Assembly (NCBI GenBank): GCA_934513685.1
Contig: CAKSWY010000023.1
Location: forward strand, 1-41,280
Direction: 5' to 3'
Length of the DNA: 41,280 bases
Source of the DNA: an uncultured Oscillospiraceae bacterium
GTDB lineage: Bacteria > Bacillota > Clostridia > Oscillospirales > Ruminococcaceae
In this document: positions 8,142 to 16,594 of the stretch, in pieces
Layout: each line of letters begins with the position of its first letter
Numbering within the stretch: position 1 is the stretch's first letter
Made by a program: the position numbers and the translations under genes
The notes under the pieces: model-generated
What the model was told of the DNA's origin: nothing
Seen by the model: only the letters and a program-made list of their open reading frames with translations
Database searches by the model: none

Positions 8142-9215
8142 TTACCGGCAAGCGGCGCTTAAAACTGCGGCAAAGGCCGCCAGCAGACGGTCGTTTTCCT
8201 CCCCGGTGCGCACGGCCACCCGGTAATAGCCGGGGCCGAGACCGGAGTAATTGGCGCAGTCCCGGATCAGCACGCCCTGCCCGCGCATGGCGGCAGTCAG
8301 GCCCGGGTGGGGGCTGTGCAGCAGCAGGTAGTTGGCCTCGCCGGGGTAAACGGTCAGGCCCAGCCGGGCAAGCCCCTGCGCCAGCCGGGGCCGCTGCGCC
8401 TGCACCAGCGCACGAACCTGCGCCGGATAATCGGTGAGGGCCAGCGCCGCCAGCCCGGCGGCCTGGGCCGGGCCGGACACCGCCCAGGGCGGCCCGGCCT
8501 TTGCCATGCGGGCCAGAAGCGCTTCGTCCGAACAGGCACACCAGCCCAGCCGCAGCCCGGCCATGGCGTAAATTTTGGTGAAGGCGTTGAGAATGAGCAG
8601 GTTTTCACACCCACCCAAACGGCCCTTCATGGTGTGGGCGGCGGGGTCGTCGAGAAATTCGGTGAAGCATTCGTCGATCACCAGCCGCGCCCCTATGCGT
8701 TGGCAGCGCGCCAGAATGCGGTCCAGCAGGGGGCGGGGGGTGGTACGCCCGGTGGGGTTGTTGGGCTCGCACAAAAACACCAGCTCCACGCCGGGAGTGA
8801 TGGCCTCCAGAATGGCCTCAGTCACGGCAAAGCCCCGTTCCGCAGTGAGGGGACAGCGCAGCAGTTCGCACCCGGCCAGCGTCAGCGCCTCGCCATATTC
8901 GGCAAAGGTGGGGGCGCACACCAGCGCTCTGGCCGGGCGCAGGGCCAGCACCAGCCGGTAGATCAGGTCCGCCGCACCGGCCCCGCACAGCAGCCAGGCT
9001 TCGGGCAGGCCTTCCGCCTGGGCCAGCGCGCCGGTGAGCGCCCGGCACAGGGGGTCCGGGTAGCGGTCGGCGTGGGGCAGAGAGGCTTCCACAGCCTGGC
9101 GGACGGCCTCGGGCAGGCCAAGGGGGGAGACGTTGGCGGAAAAATCAAGGGGCGGCCGGCCGTACTGGGCTTCAAAACCGGCCCAATCGCCGCCGTGAAT
9201 GAGCGGTTGTGTCAT
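8142..9215 (-). CDS. cobD: L-threonine-O-3-phosphate decarboxylase (CobD-type aminotransferase fold)
   Basis: A 357-residue PLP enzyme of the class I/II aminotransferase fold. It begins with the HGG motif (HGGDWAGF) and the FSANVSPLG segment typical of CobD, and has CEPNNPTG at about 149-156. The PLP lysine is Lys214 in AFTKIYAMAGLRLGW. In the pathway it makes (R)-1-amino-2-propanol O-2-phosphate, the linker joined by CbiB. The close relative histidinol-phosphate aminotransferase (HisC) has the same fold; the HGG start and the neighbour cbiB make CobD the better call. Start ATG 9215 follows GCGAGG. Confidence 0.92.
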   Translation of the reverse strand: MTQPLIHGGDWAGFEAQYGRPPLDFSANVSPLGLPEAVRQAVEASLPHADRYPDPLCRALTGALAQAEGLPEAWLLCGAGAADLIYRLVLALRPARALVCAPTFAEYGEALTLAGCELLRCPLTAERGFAVTEAILEAITPGVELVFLCEPNNPTGRTTPRPLLDRILARCQRIGARLVIDECFTEFLDDPAAHTMKGRLGGCENLLILNAFTKIYAMAGLRLGWCACSDEALLARMAKAGPPWAVSGPAQAAGLAALALTDYPAQVRALVQAQRPRLAQGLARLGLTVYPGEANYLLLHSPHPGLTAAMRGQGVLIRDCANYSGLGPGYYRVAVRTGEENDRLLAAFAAVLSAACR

Positions 9216-9249
9216 AAAAACCTCGCGTTTGTGTACAGAATTGGTCGCT

Positions 9250-10215
9250 TCAGCGGCAGAGCAGCCAGACCTCCAGCAGCCCGGCCAGAAGGATAAGCCC
9301 CAGCAGACTGCCGGTGGTCATCAGGCGGCAGGCGCGGGGGATGTCCTCGGCCTCCACCGGGCGCAGCGGGTCGCCCAGCGTGGGCTTGTGCACCAGTTTG
9401 CCAAAATAGTAAGCATCACCAGCCAGCTGCACCCGCAGCGCCCCGGCGCAGGCGGCTTCCGTCTGAGCGGAGTTGGGGCTTGCGTGGTTGCGCCGGTCCC
9501 GCCGCCAGATTCGGAACGCCTCTTTGCCGGAAAGGCCGCACAGGGGGGCAGCCAGAATCAGCAGCAGGCCGGACAAGCGGGCGGGCAGCCAGTTGGCCGC
9601 GTCGTCCAGATGGGCGGCGGCCCGGCCGAAATACAGGTAGCGGTCGTTTTTATAGCCCACCATGCTGTCCATGGTGTTCACGGCCTTGTAGGCCAGGGCC
9701 AGCGGTGCGCCGCCGATGGCCAGATAGAACATGGGGGCGAACACCCCGTCCGAAAAGTTCTCGGCCACGGTTTCCACCGCCGCCTTGGTCACGCCCTCGG
9801 TCGTGAGGGCGGCGGTGTCGCGCCCTACGATGCGGCCCACGGCCTTGCGGGCGGCGGGCAGGTCGTTCTGCTTCAGGCAGGCGTACACCGCCATGGCCTC
9901 CTTGCGCAGGTCCCGCACGGCCAGGCACTGCCCGCCCCAAAAGGCGTTGAGGGCCAGGGCCAGCAGCGGATGCACCCGCCCGGCCAGGAACAGAGCCCCG
10001 GCGGCAACGCAGAAGCTGCCCACCGGCAGCAGCGCGGCCAGCACACACCCGGCCGCCAGCAGGCCGAAATTCGTGTTCGGGAACAGACGGCGAAGCAGGC
10101 GCTCCAGCCCGGAGATGGCGCGGCCCATGGCAACCACCGGGTGGGGCAGCCAGACCGGGTCACCCAAAAGGGCATCCAACAGGTACGCGGCAATGAAAAC
10201 AATGAGAGGGGTCAT
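9250..10215 (-). CDS. cbiB: Adenosylcobinamide-phosphate synthase
   Basis: A 321-residue integral membrane protein that attaches the aminopropanol phosphate linker to adenosylcobyric acid. It shows the family's DALLGDPVWLPHPV start, the NFSDGVFAPMFY region, KAVNTMDSMVGYKN near the middle and several hydrophobic membrane segments, including the C-terminal LLGLILLAGLLEVWLL. The start is ATG 10215, 6 bases after AAAGGA; a TTG five codons earlier is part of that site. It lies directly before cobD, whose product supplies its substrate. Confidence 0.95.
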   Translation of the reverse strand: MTPLIVFIAAYLLDALLGDPVWLPHPVVAMGRAISGLERLLRRLFPNTNFGLLAAGCVLAALLPVGSFCVAAGALFLAGRVHPLLALALNAFWGGQCLAVRDLRKEAMAVYACLKQNDLPAARKAVGRIVGRDTAALTTEGVTKAAVETVAENFSDGVFAPMFYLAIGGAPLALAYKAVNTMDSMVGYKNDRYLYFGRAAAHLDDAANWLPARLSGLLLILAAPLCGLSGKEAFRIWRRDRRNHASPNSAQTEAACAGALRVQLAGDAYYFGKLVHKPTLGDPLRPVEAEDIPRACRLMTTGSLLGLILLAGLLEVWLLCR

Positions 10216-10316
10216 GAAGGGTCCTTTCAAGCCTGAAAATAATCTGAAAACGTAAACAACAAACGTGAAATGCGAAAAGATGTGCAGAGGTAAAACAGTT
10301 CAGCCTTGGCGGCGGC

Positions 10317-10931
10317 TTATGCTCGGCTGCCCGGCACCTGGCCGCGCACACAGCAGATCGGTTCCACAAGGGTCAGGCCGCCCTCCGGCCAGGCGTCGGC
10401 GGTTAAATGCCAGCCGCAGCCGTTCTTTGTCATGCCGGAAAAATAATCCTGCCGGGGGCGGGCGTACTCGGCCAGCAGGGCCATCAGTGTGCCGCCGTGG
10501 GCCACCACCACCAGCCGGGGCTTTCCCTCGGCCAGCGCCTGCGCCACCAGCGGGGCAAAGGCGGCACAGCAGCGCCGGTTCAGGGTTTCCATGTCCTCGC
10601 CGCCGGGGGCCGCGGCCACACAGCCACCCTCCACCCAGGCGCGGTAAGCGGGGTCATGCTCCAGCTGGGCGAAGTTTTTGCCCTCGAACTGGCCAAAATC
10701 CATCTCGTGTAGCCCCTCTACAGGAATTTGCCGGGCATGGGAAAACAGAATTGCGGCCGTCTGCCGGGCGCGCAGCATGGGCGAGACAAAGACGGCCGTG
10801 ACCTGATCCGCCCAGGCGGGCGGCAGCAGGGCGGCGCGGCCCTCTTCGCTGAGGGGTTCGTCGGTGCGGCCGATGTAGCGATGCTCCCGGTTGCCGGGGG
10901 TCATGCCGTGGCGGATGAGAAAAATATCCAT
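10317..10931 (-). CDS. cobC: Alpha-ribazole phosphatase-like histidine phosphatase
   Basis: A 204-residue member of the histidine phosphatase superfamily. The phosphohistidine motif is RHG (residues 7-9, in FLIRHGMTPGN), the acid residue lies in MDFGQFEGK and the second histidine in VVVAHGGTL. By context it should remove the phosphate from alpha-ribazole-5'-phosphate or from adenosylcobalamin phosphate in the last step of nucleotide-loop assembly. The family also includes phosphoglycerate mutase-like enzymes of other function, so the name rests on its place between the short cobU-like gene and cbiB. Start ATG 10931 lies 7 bases after AGGAG. Confidence 0.88.
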   Translation of the reverse strand: MDIFLIRHGMTPGNREHRYIGRTDEPLSEEGRAALLPPAWADQVTAVFVSPMLRARQTAAILFSHARQIPVEGLHEMDFGQFEGKNFAQLEHDPAYRAWVEGGCVAAAPGGEDMETLNRRCCAAFAPLVAQALAEGKPRLVVVAHGGTLMALLAEYARPRQDYFSGMTKNGCGWHLTADAWPEGGLTLVEPICCVRGQVPGSRA

Positions 10932-10977
10932 GGAAACACTCCTGAAGTCTTGCACAAAAAAGGCGGAAACGGGCAGG

Positions 10978-11358
10978 TCAGCTCGGCTGTGCCTCGGGCA
11001 GGCGCGGGGGCAGGGTGCCCTTCAGCACAAGGGGAAGCCCGCACCAGATCTGCACCACGGTTTCGGCCCGGGCGGCCAGCAGGCAGGCCAGGCGGCCGGC
11101 CGCTTCCCGGGCGGCGCGCTGGGCGGGGTCCATGGGAACCACGCCGCCGCCCAGTTCGGTGGCAAGCACCAGCGCCTTCCGGCTCAGCTGGTCGGCCAGT
11201 GCCTCTAGGTCGGGCGCGGAATCGGCCAGCTCCTGCACATCCCGCACAGCGGGGCAGGGTGCGGCGGGGTCGGCGGAAAAATCCTGCGCCGAAAGCCCCC
11301 ACTGGGCCATGGCGAAGGTCTGCTTGCCGGCATACAGCGGCCCGGTGATGAAAACCAT
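10978..11358 (-). CDS. Short CobU-like protein (truncated adenosylcobinamide kinase/guanylyltransferase family)
   Basis: Only 126 residues, against about 180-190 for a normal CobU. It keeps a P-loop-like start (GPLYAGKQT, residues 6-14) and the C-terminal family signature (ELGGGVVPMDPAQRAAREAAGRL, then CGLPLVLKG). The central segment is missing, including the histidine that carries GMP in CobU. The ATG at 11358 has AAAGGAG 7 bases upstream and the frame is intact, so it is a translated compact gene rather than a decaying copy. A full-length cobU lies on the other side of cobS. It may do one of the two CobU steps or be a non-catalytic partner; neither is shown by the sequence. Confidence 0.75.
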   Translation of the reverse strand: MVFITGPLYAGKQTFAMAQWGLSAQDFSADPAAPCPAVRDVQELADSAPDLEALADQLSRKALVLATELGGGVVPMDPAQRAAREAAGRLACLLAARAETVVQIWCGLPLVLKGTLPPRLPEAQPS

Positions 11359-11385
11359 AAAGACGCTCCTTTCAGGTTAAAGCAG

Positions 11386-12168
11386 TCACAGCAGGGCGAG
11401 AAGCGCCCGGGTGAGCACCAGGGCCGCCAGTTGGGCCAGCTCACACCATTGCACAAACCACCCGGCCAGATCGCCCGAAAGCCCGCCGAATTCCCGCAGG
11501 GCCAGCCGCCTGTACCAGGCCAGCACCGCCAGAGCGGCCGCCGCCATGGCAAGGCCCGGAATGCGGCCGATAACGATCAGCGCCAGCGCCGAAAGCCCCC
11601 CGGCGGCGGCCAGAATGCGGGCGGTCACTGTCCGGTCCGCCGCGCTGGCGAAGGCGTGGGCAAGGCCGGTGTTTTTGGCCAGCGGCAGGGCTGCCACCGC
11701 CCAGCCGGAAAGGCAGCGCTCCAGCACATACCCGAGGGCCAGGCACAGGGCGGCGGTGCGGTCCCAATCCAGTGCGCTGGCCAGGGCCAACTGGGCCACC
11801 AGATACATACACACACGGATGAGGGCGAAAGCGCCCACGTGGCTGTCCTTCAGAATTTCCTGCTTGCGGGCAGGCTCAGCGTGGCTGGCCAGCGCGTCAC
11901 AGGTGTCGGCAAAGCCATCCATATGCAGCCCGCCGGTCACCAGCAGCGGGCACAGGCAGACCCCCGCTGCGGGCAGCAGACCGGAAAGATTCAGCAGGCG
12001 GCACACCGCCAGCCACAGGGCCAGCGCACCGCCGCAGGCAAAGCCCACCAGCGGCAGGCAAGCCAGCACCCAGCGCATACTGCGCGGAGTCCAGTCCACC
12101 CGGGGCATGGGCAGCGCCGAGAACATTCCAAAGGTGACAACAACGGTTTCAAACATGAGACGAACCAT
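11386..12168 (-). CDS. cobS: Adenosylcobinamide-GDP ribazoletransferase (cobalamin synthase)
   Basis: A 260-residue polytopic membrane enzyme that joins adenosylcobinamide-GDP to alpha-ribazole (or its phosphate), the final assembly step at the cytoplasmic membrane. The metal-binding signature GGLHMDGFADTCDAL is at residues 79-93 (Asp84, Asp88), followed by KDSHVGAF, and there are several hydrophobic helices. The N-terminal FSALPMPRV segment is also typical. Start ATG 12168 is 7 bases after AGGAG. It sits between the two cobU-like genes. Confidence 0.95.
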   Translation of the reverse strand: MVRLMFETVVVTFGMFSALPMPRVDWTPRSMRWVLACLPLVGFACGGALALWLAVCRLLNLSGLLPAAGVCLCPLLVTGGLHMDGFADTCDALASHAEPARKQEILKDSHVGAFALIRVCMYLVAQLALASALDWDRTAALCLALGYVLERCLSGWAVAALPLAKNTGLAHAFASAADRTVTARILAAAGGLSALALIVIGRIPGLAMAAAALAVLAWYRRLALREFGGLSGDLAGWFVQWCELAQLAALVLTRALLALL

Positions 12169-12189
12169 GAAACAACTCCTGCAAAACGC

Positions 12190-12765
12190 TTACGGTAGGG
12201 GAATCTGGCGGCACTGCCAGCCGATCAAGGAAGCGGGCGGCGTGCCCCTGCGGTAAACGGGCAGCCCGGCGGCCACCTGAACGGCGCGGGTGCTCTCGGC
12301 CGCCAGGCGGCGGTTCAGCCGGGCCAGCAGGCGCAGATAGGCGTCGGTGTCTCCGGCATAATCCGCCCCGCCCAGAAATACTTCGTTGCTCACAACCACC
12401 AGCTCCCGGCAGGCGGCGTTCAGGTGAAGAACCCCGTCCAGCACGGCCTCATACGCGCCGGGAATGAGGCCTTCCGGCCCGTACAGCTGGTTGGCGGCCA
12501 GCGTGCCCAGGCATTCCAGCAGCACCACGCTGCCGCGCAGAGGAGCAGCATCCAGCCCGGCAAGATCCCGCGGCCGCTCCACGGTGGCAAAGCCCTTGCC
12601 GGCCCGCAGCGCCTGGTGGCGGGCCACCCGCACCCGGGACTCGGCGTCATACGGTTCCATGGTGGCCAGATAGACCCGGGGGCAGGCCGGGGAGAAGGCC
12701 AGCGTCAGCGCCTCGGCGTATTCACTTTTTCCGCTGGCGCTGGCACCGACGACAAGGCTGAGCAT
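12190..12765 (-). CDS. cobU: Adenosylcobinamide kinase / adenosylcobinamide-phosphate guanylyltransferase
   Basis: 191 residues, the normal length for CobU, which phosphorylates adenosylcobinamide and then transfers GMP to it. The P-loop is GASASGKS (7-14). The histidine expected to carry GMP is His50 in VARHQALR, and SNEV opens the C-terminal signature. The segment after SNEV is unusual (FLGGADYAGDTDAY) compared with the family's usual glycine/proline-rich stretch, which the short neighbour at 10978 does have. Start ATG 12765 has AAAGGAG 5 bases upstream; a longer open frame upstream is only the shadow of cobT. Confidence 0.92.
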   Translation of the reverse strand: MLSLVVGASASGKSEYAEALTLAFSPACPRVYLATMEPYDAESRVRVARHQALRAGKGFATVERPRDLAGLDAAPLRGSVVLLECLGTLAANQLYGPEGLIPGAYEAVLDGVLHLNAACRELVVVSNEVFLGGADYAGDTDAYLRLLARLNRRLAAESTRAVQVAAGLPVYRRGTPPASLIGWQCRQIPLP

Positions 12766-12799
12766 GGCGGCTCCTTTCTGCACGCTGTAAAAGAAACGG

Positions 12800-13912
12800 T
12801 CAATTCTGCGGGGTGTAGGCGTCCATGCCGTAGCTGGAGAACTCCGCCCCGCCGTACATGGCCATGGCCATGTCAAACAGAGGCAGGGCGGCCAGCGCCC
12901 CGGTGCCCTCGCCCAGCCGAAGCCCGGCACACAGCAGGGGCGAAAGCCCCAGTGCATCCAGCAGCATCTTCCCGGCCGGTTCGGCCGAGCAGTGGCTGGC
13001 CAGCAGGGCGGCCTCGGCACCCGGGCACAGGCGCACCGCTGTCAGGGCTGCCACCGTGGAGATGAACCCGTCCAACAGCAGCGGCAGCCGGGCCGCCGCC
13101 GCGCCCAGGCAGGCCCCGGCCATGGCGGCAATGTCCAGCCCGCCCACAGCGGCCAACACGGCCAGCGGGTCAGCGGGGTCAGGGCAGTTCCGGGCAATGC
13201 CCGCCCGGATGGCCGCCAGCTTGCGGGCAAGCCCCTCGTCGGAAAGCCCGGCCCCCCGGCCGGTGACGGTTTCGGGCGGGCAGCCCAGCAGCACAGCGGC
13301 CACGGCGCTGCTGGTGGTGGTGTTGCCAATGCCCATTTCCCCAATCAGAAGCAGCTTGCAGCCGGCTTCGGCCTGCTGCCGGGCCAGAGCGGCCCCGGCC
13401 AGTAGGGCTTGCAGGGTTTGGGCGCGGGTCATGGCGGGGCCCTGGGTGAAGTCGGCGGTGCCGTCCATCACCCGGCAGCGCACCAGGCCGGGAATTTCCT
13501 CACCGCCCAGCCCGTGAACGCCCATGTCCACCGGCTGCACCCGGCAGCGGGCCACCCGGGCCATGGTGCAGGCGCTGGAGCGGCCTTCGGCCAGCGCCCG
13601 GGCCACAAAGCCGGTTACCTCATTGCCGCATTGGCTGACCCCCTGGGCGACCACACCATTGTCGGCGCAGAACACCAGCAGGGTGCGGGCCGAGAGGTCC
13701 AGTTCGGCGCTGCCGGTAAGGGCGGCGATCTTCTGGGTGTCGGTTTCCAGCAGGCCCAGGCTGCCCAGCGGCTTGCCTACCGCGTCCCACCGGGCCTTGC
13801 AGGCCGCGCGGGCGTCCTCGTCCGGGGGCGCAATGGCGGCCTGCAGCCGGGTGAGGCGGGCCTCCAGCTGGGGCAGTTCAAGTTGGAATAGATCGAAAAT
13901 TGCTTGGTTCAT
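12800..13912 (-). CDS. cobT: Nicotinate-nucleotide-dimethylbenzimidazole phosphoribosyltransferase
   Basis: A 370-residue CobT enzyme that activates the lower-ligand base as alpha-ribazole phosphate. It shows the N-terminal KPLGSLG substrate-binding segment (47-53), FCADNGVVAQGVS (81-93), the GEMGIGNTT motif (191-199) and the catalytic glutamate in RLGEGTGA (Glu335). Length is normal. ATG 13912 has CGGAGG 5 bases upstream. No gene for making dimethylbenzimidazole (bluB or bza) is in the window, so the lower base cannot be told from this sequence. Confidence 0.95.
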   Translation of the reverse strand: MNQAIFDLFQLELPQLEARLTRLQAAIAPPDEDARAACKARWDAVGKPLGSLGLLETDTQKIAALTGSAELDLSARTLLVFCADNGVVAQGVSQCGNEVTGFVARALAEGRSSACTMARVARCRVQPVDMGVHGLGGEEIPGLVRCRVMDGTADFTQGPAMTRAQTLQALLAGAALARQQAEAGCKLLLIGEMGIGNTTTSSAVAAVLLGCPPETVTGRGAGLSDEGLARKLAAIRAGIARNCPDPADPLAVLAAVGGLDIAAMAGACLGAAAARLPLLLDGFISTVAALTAVRLCPGAEAALLASHCSAEPAGKMLLDALGLSPLLCAGLRLGEGTGALAALPLFDMAMAMYGGAEFSSYGMDAYTPQN

Positions 13913-13963
13913 AAAAACCTCCGGCAGGGGATGAGACGGAAAAGAAACGCGCCCGGTGCGGCT

Positions 13964-15325
13964 TCAGCGGCCCACGCGCCGCCGGGCCGCAGCCTGGCAA
14001 AAGCGCAGGGCGCATTCCGGCCGGGCGGGCAGGTACAGATGGGGGAAACCGGCAAAAAGGTTGCCGTCCGCCACCACACAGGGCCAGCTGCGGCGACCCA
14101 CCGGCTTTTTGGCGGTGAGAACGTCGCCGTTTTCCGTGCAGTCCCAATAATGGAACTCGTGGGCGGGCAGGCTTTCGCCGGGGCGCAGCAGCAGGGTGGG
14201 GCGGTTGGCGGTCAGGGTCACATAGCCGAAGCGGCCCAGCTTGCCGGTGCCAAAGCCCCGGCCCTCCAGCACCCCGGCCATGGGCCAGGCGCGGCCCTCG
14301 GGGTCGGTGAGGGTTTGCTGCAGGTAGAGAAAGCCCCCGCACTCGGCCAGCGTGGGCAGCCCGGCCTGAACGGCGTTCCGCACTGCCTGCCGCATGGTGT
14401 GGTTTTCGGCAAGGGCCTGGGCGTGCAGCTCCGGATAGCCGCCGCCCAGGTACAGGCCGCCGCAGCCATCGGGCAGGGCGGTATCCCGCAGGGGACTGAA
14501 AAAGCACAGCTCGGCCCCCAGGCGGCGGAACAGCTCCAGCGTATCGTCGTAATAAAAGCAGAAGGCTTCATCCCGGGCCACGGCAATGCGGCAGCGTGCG
14601 GGAGCAAGCCCCTCCCCGGGCAGCGGGGCGGCAGGCAGGGGCGGGGCGCTGGCGGCCAGGGCCAGCAGCCCGTCCAGATCGGCGCTCTGCTCCAGCGCGT
14701 CCGCCAGTTTGTCCAGCTTGGCCTGCAGTTCGGGGATTTCCTCGGCGGCCACCAGCCCCAGATGGCGGCTGGAAAAATCCGCCCCCTCCACCTTGGGCAG
14801 GCAGCCGAACACCGGCAGCCCGGTTTCCCGGGTGAGGGCCGGGGCCAGCGTCTGGGCCAGCATGGGGCTGCAGCCGTTCAAAAGCAGGCCCCGGATCTGG
14901 CAGGGGGCGCGGAAGGCGAGCAGCCCCTTCACCTGGGCGGCCAGCGTCAGGCTGGAAGAGCCGGGCCGAAGCACCAGCACCACCGGGGTGTCGGTGGCCC
15001 TAGCCAGGTGCCAGGCGCTGGCCGTGTCGGTGCAGCCGCCCAGGCCGTCGTAGTAGCCCATGGCCCCCTCCAGAACGGCGGGGCTGCGCCCGGCGCTGTG
15101 GGCGGCCAGCAGGGCACGAATCTGCTCTTCATCGCTGAAGAACAGGTCAAGATTGTAGGAGGGCACCCCGAGCACCTGCCGGTGGAACATGGGGTCGATG
15201 TAATCCGGCCCGGCCTTAAAGGCCGCGGGGGCCAGGCCGCGCCGGGTCATGGCGCGGAGAAACGCACAGGTGACGGTGGTTTTGCCGCTGCCGCTGGCCA
15301 GCGCGGCAAACATCAGGCGGCTCAC
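13964..15325 (-). CDS. cbiA: Cobyrinic acid a,c-diamide synthase
   Basis: A 453-residue amidotransferase that amidates the a and c side chains of cobyrinic acid. The N-terminal ATP-binding domain starts with LASGSGKTT (9-17). The C-terminal glutaminase domain has its nucleophile at Cys329 in LAECGGFLYL, and the HEFHYWD segment follows. The start is GTG 15325, 6 bases after GGAGG; it overlaps the cbiET stop in a GTGA, indicating coupled translation. Full length. Confidence 0.95.
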   Translation of the reverse strand: MSRLMFAALASGSGKTTVTCAFLRAMTRRGLAPAAFKAGPDYIDPMFHRQVLGVPSYNLDLFFSDEEQIRALLAAHSAGRSPAVLEGAMGYYDGLGGCTDTASAWHLARATDTPVVLVLRPGSSSLTLAAQVKGLLAFRAPCQIRGLLLNGCSPMLAQTLAPALTRETGLPVFGCLPKVEGADFSSRHLGLVAAEEIPELQAKLDKLADALEQSADLDGLLALAASAPPLPAAPLPGEGLAPARCRIAVARDEAFCFYYDDTLELFRRLGAELCFFSPLRDTALPDGCGGLYLGGGYPELHAQALAENHTMRQAVRNAVQAGLPTLAECGGFLYLQQTLTDPEGRAWPMAGVLEGRGFGTGKLGRFGYVTLTANRPTLLLRPGESLPAHEFHYWDCTENGDVLTAKKPVGRRSWPCVVADGNLFAGFPHLYLPARPECALRFCQAAARRRVGR

Positions 15326-16542
15326 AGCGCACCTCCGCTGATGAGGTACACCGGGTTCTGGGCCATCATCAGGTGCAGCCCCCCGGCGGGGCGGCTACGG
15401 CTGACGGAGATCTGGCTGACCTGAATGTTCTCAAACCCCTGCGCCTGCAGGGCGGCCAGCGCGGCGGAAAGGCTCTCAATGGCAATGGCCGAGATCACCA
15501 CCCGCGCGGCGGGGTTGGCGGCGCGCACGGCCGCCAGCGTTTCGGCCATATGGCCGCCGGTTCCGCCCACGAACACCCGGTCCGGTGCGGACAGCCCGGC
15601 CAGCGCCTCCGGCGCCGCGCCGGCGATCAGGGTCAGGTTGTGCAGGCCGAATTTGCGGCGGTTTTCCAGAATCAGGGCCTGGGCGTCCTCGTTTCGCTCC
15701 ACGGCGTAAACCTGCCCCTCGGGGGCGGCCAGCGCCAGCTCCACCGAGACGCTGCCGGTGCCTGCGCCCAGATCCCACAGGCAGTCGCCGGGGTGGGGGG
15801 CCAGCAGCGCCAGCGCGGCGGCCCGCACCTCCTGTTTGGTCATGGGCACCTTGGCGCGGATGAACTCCTCATCGGGAATGCCGCCCACCCGGCTTTGCCG
15901 CAGGGGGGCGGGGCAGCCCTCCACCAGCAGTACGCTGAGGGGGGCAAAGGTCTGTTCGGCCAGCTGGGCCGCGGTGCCGGTGACGATGGCCTCCTCCGGG
16001 TAGCCCAGACGGCTGGCGGCGGTGGCCCGGCAATCGCCCAGCCCGGCTTCGGTCAGCCGGGCACACAGGCTGGCGGGGGTGCAGCTGCCGCCGGTGAGAA
16101 AGAACACGTCGCCGCCCCCGGCACAGGCAGCAGCAGGGTCACAGGCCACGCCGTGGGCGCTTACCAGCTTCCAGCCCTGCCAGGGGCGGCCCAGACGGGC
16201 GGCCAGCACCTGCGGGCTGGAAAGCCCGGGCAGCAGGGTGCAGCGGGCCTCGGGCAGGGCAGCTTGCAGGGTGTGCAGCAGGCTGGCGGCCCCGCTGTAA
16301 AACCCAATGTCGCCGCTGAAGGCCACGGCGGCCCGCTCAGCCTGGCCGGAAAGCCCGATGAGGGCTCCCACAAGCTCGGAAGTGCGCAGGCAGGGAATGC
16401 GCCGCCCGCTGCATTGGGGCGGCAGCCCCTCAAGAAGGCGGGGCGCGCCTAAAAGAACCGGGGCCTGCTCCAGCGCCCGGGCGGCCGCCTGGGTCAGGCT
16501 GAGCCAATCGCCGGGGCCGATGCCGATGAGGGTGATGTCCAT
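15322..16542 (-). CDS. cbiET: Cobalt-precorrin-7 C5-methyltransferase / cobalt-precorrin-6B C15-methyltransferase (decarboxylating), fused CbiE-CbiT
   Basis: 406 residues fusing two enzymes that are separate in many Clostridia. Residues 1 to about 195 are the CbiE tetrapyrrole methylase domain (IGIGPGDWLSLT start, FSGDIGFYSG, LLPGLSSPQVLAARLG). From about 215 to the end is the CbiT Rossmann methyltransferase, with the SAM-binding motif WDLGAGTGSVSVELA and the FVGGTGGH segment. Together they methylate C-5 and C-15 and remove the acetate carboxyl at C-12. This is the architecture of CobL. ATG 16542 has AGGAGG 4 bases upstream; the stop overlaps cbiA. Confidence 0.95.
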   Translation of the reverse strand: MDITLIGIGPGDWLSLTQAAARALEQAPVLLGAPRLLEGLPPQCSGRRIPCLRTSELVGALIGLSGQAERAAVAFSGDIGFYSGAASLLHTLQAALPEARCTLLPGLSSPQVLAARLGRPWQGWKLVSAHGVACDPAAACAGGGDVFFLTGGSCTPASLCARLTEAGLGDCRATAASRLGYPEEAIVTGTAAQLAEQTFAPLSVLLVEGCPAPLRQSRVGGIPDEEFIRAKVPMTKQEVRAAALALLAPHPGDCLWDLGAGTGSVSVELALAAPEGQVYAVERNEDAQALILENRRKFGLHNLTLIAGAAPEALAGLSAPDRVFVGGTGGHMAETLAAVRAANPAARVVISAIAIESLSAALAALQAQGFENIQVSQISVSRSRPAGGLHLMMAQNPVYLISGGAL

Positions 16543-16594
16543 GGGGCCTCCTTACCGCTACAAATGAATGCGGCTAAAATAAAGCGTGAATGGG

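Noticed and set aside
12766..13020. An N-terminal extension of cobU
   Set aside because: The in-frame open stretch lies inside cobT in another frame, and a good ribosome site sits directly before the ATG at 12765, where the conserved P-loop start begins.
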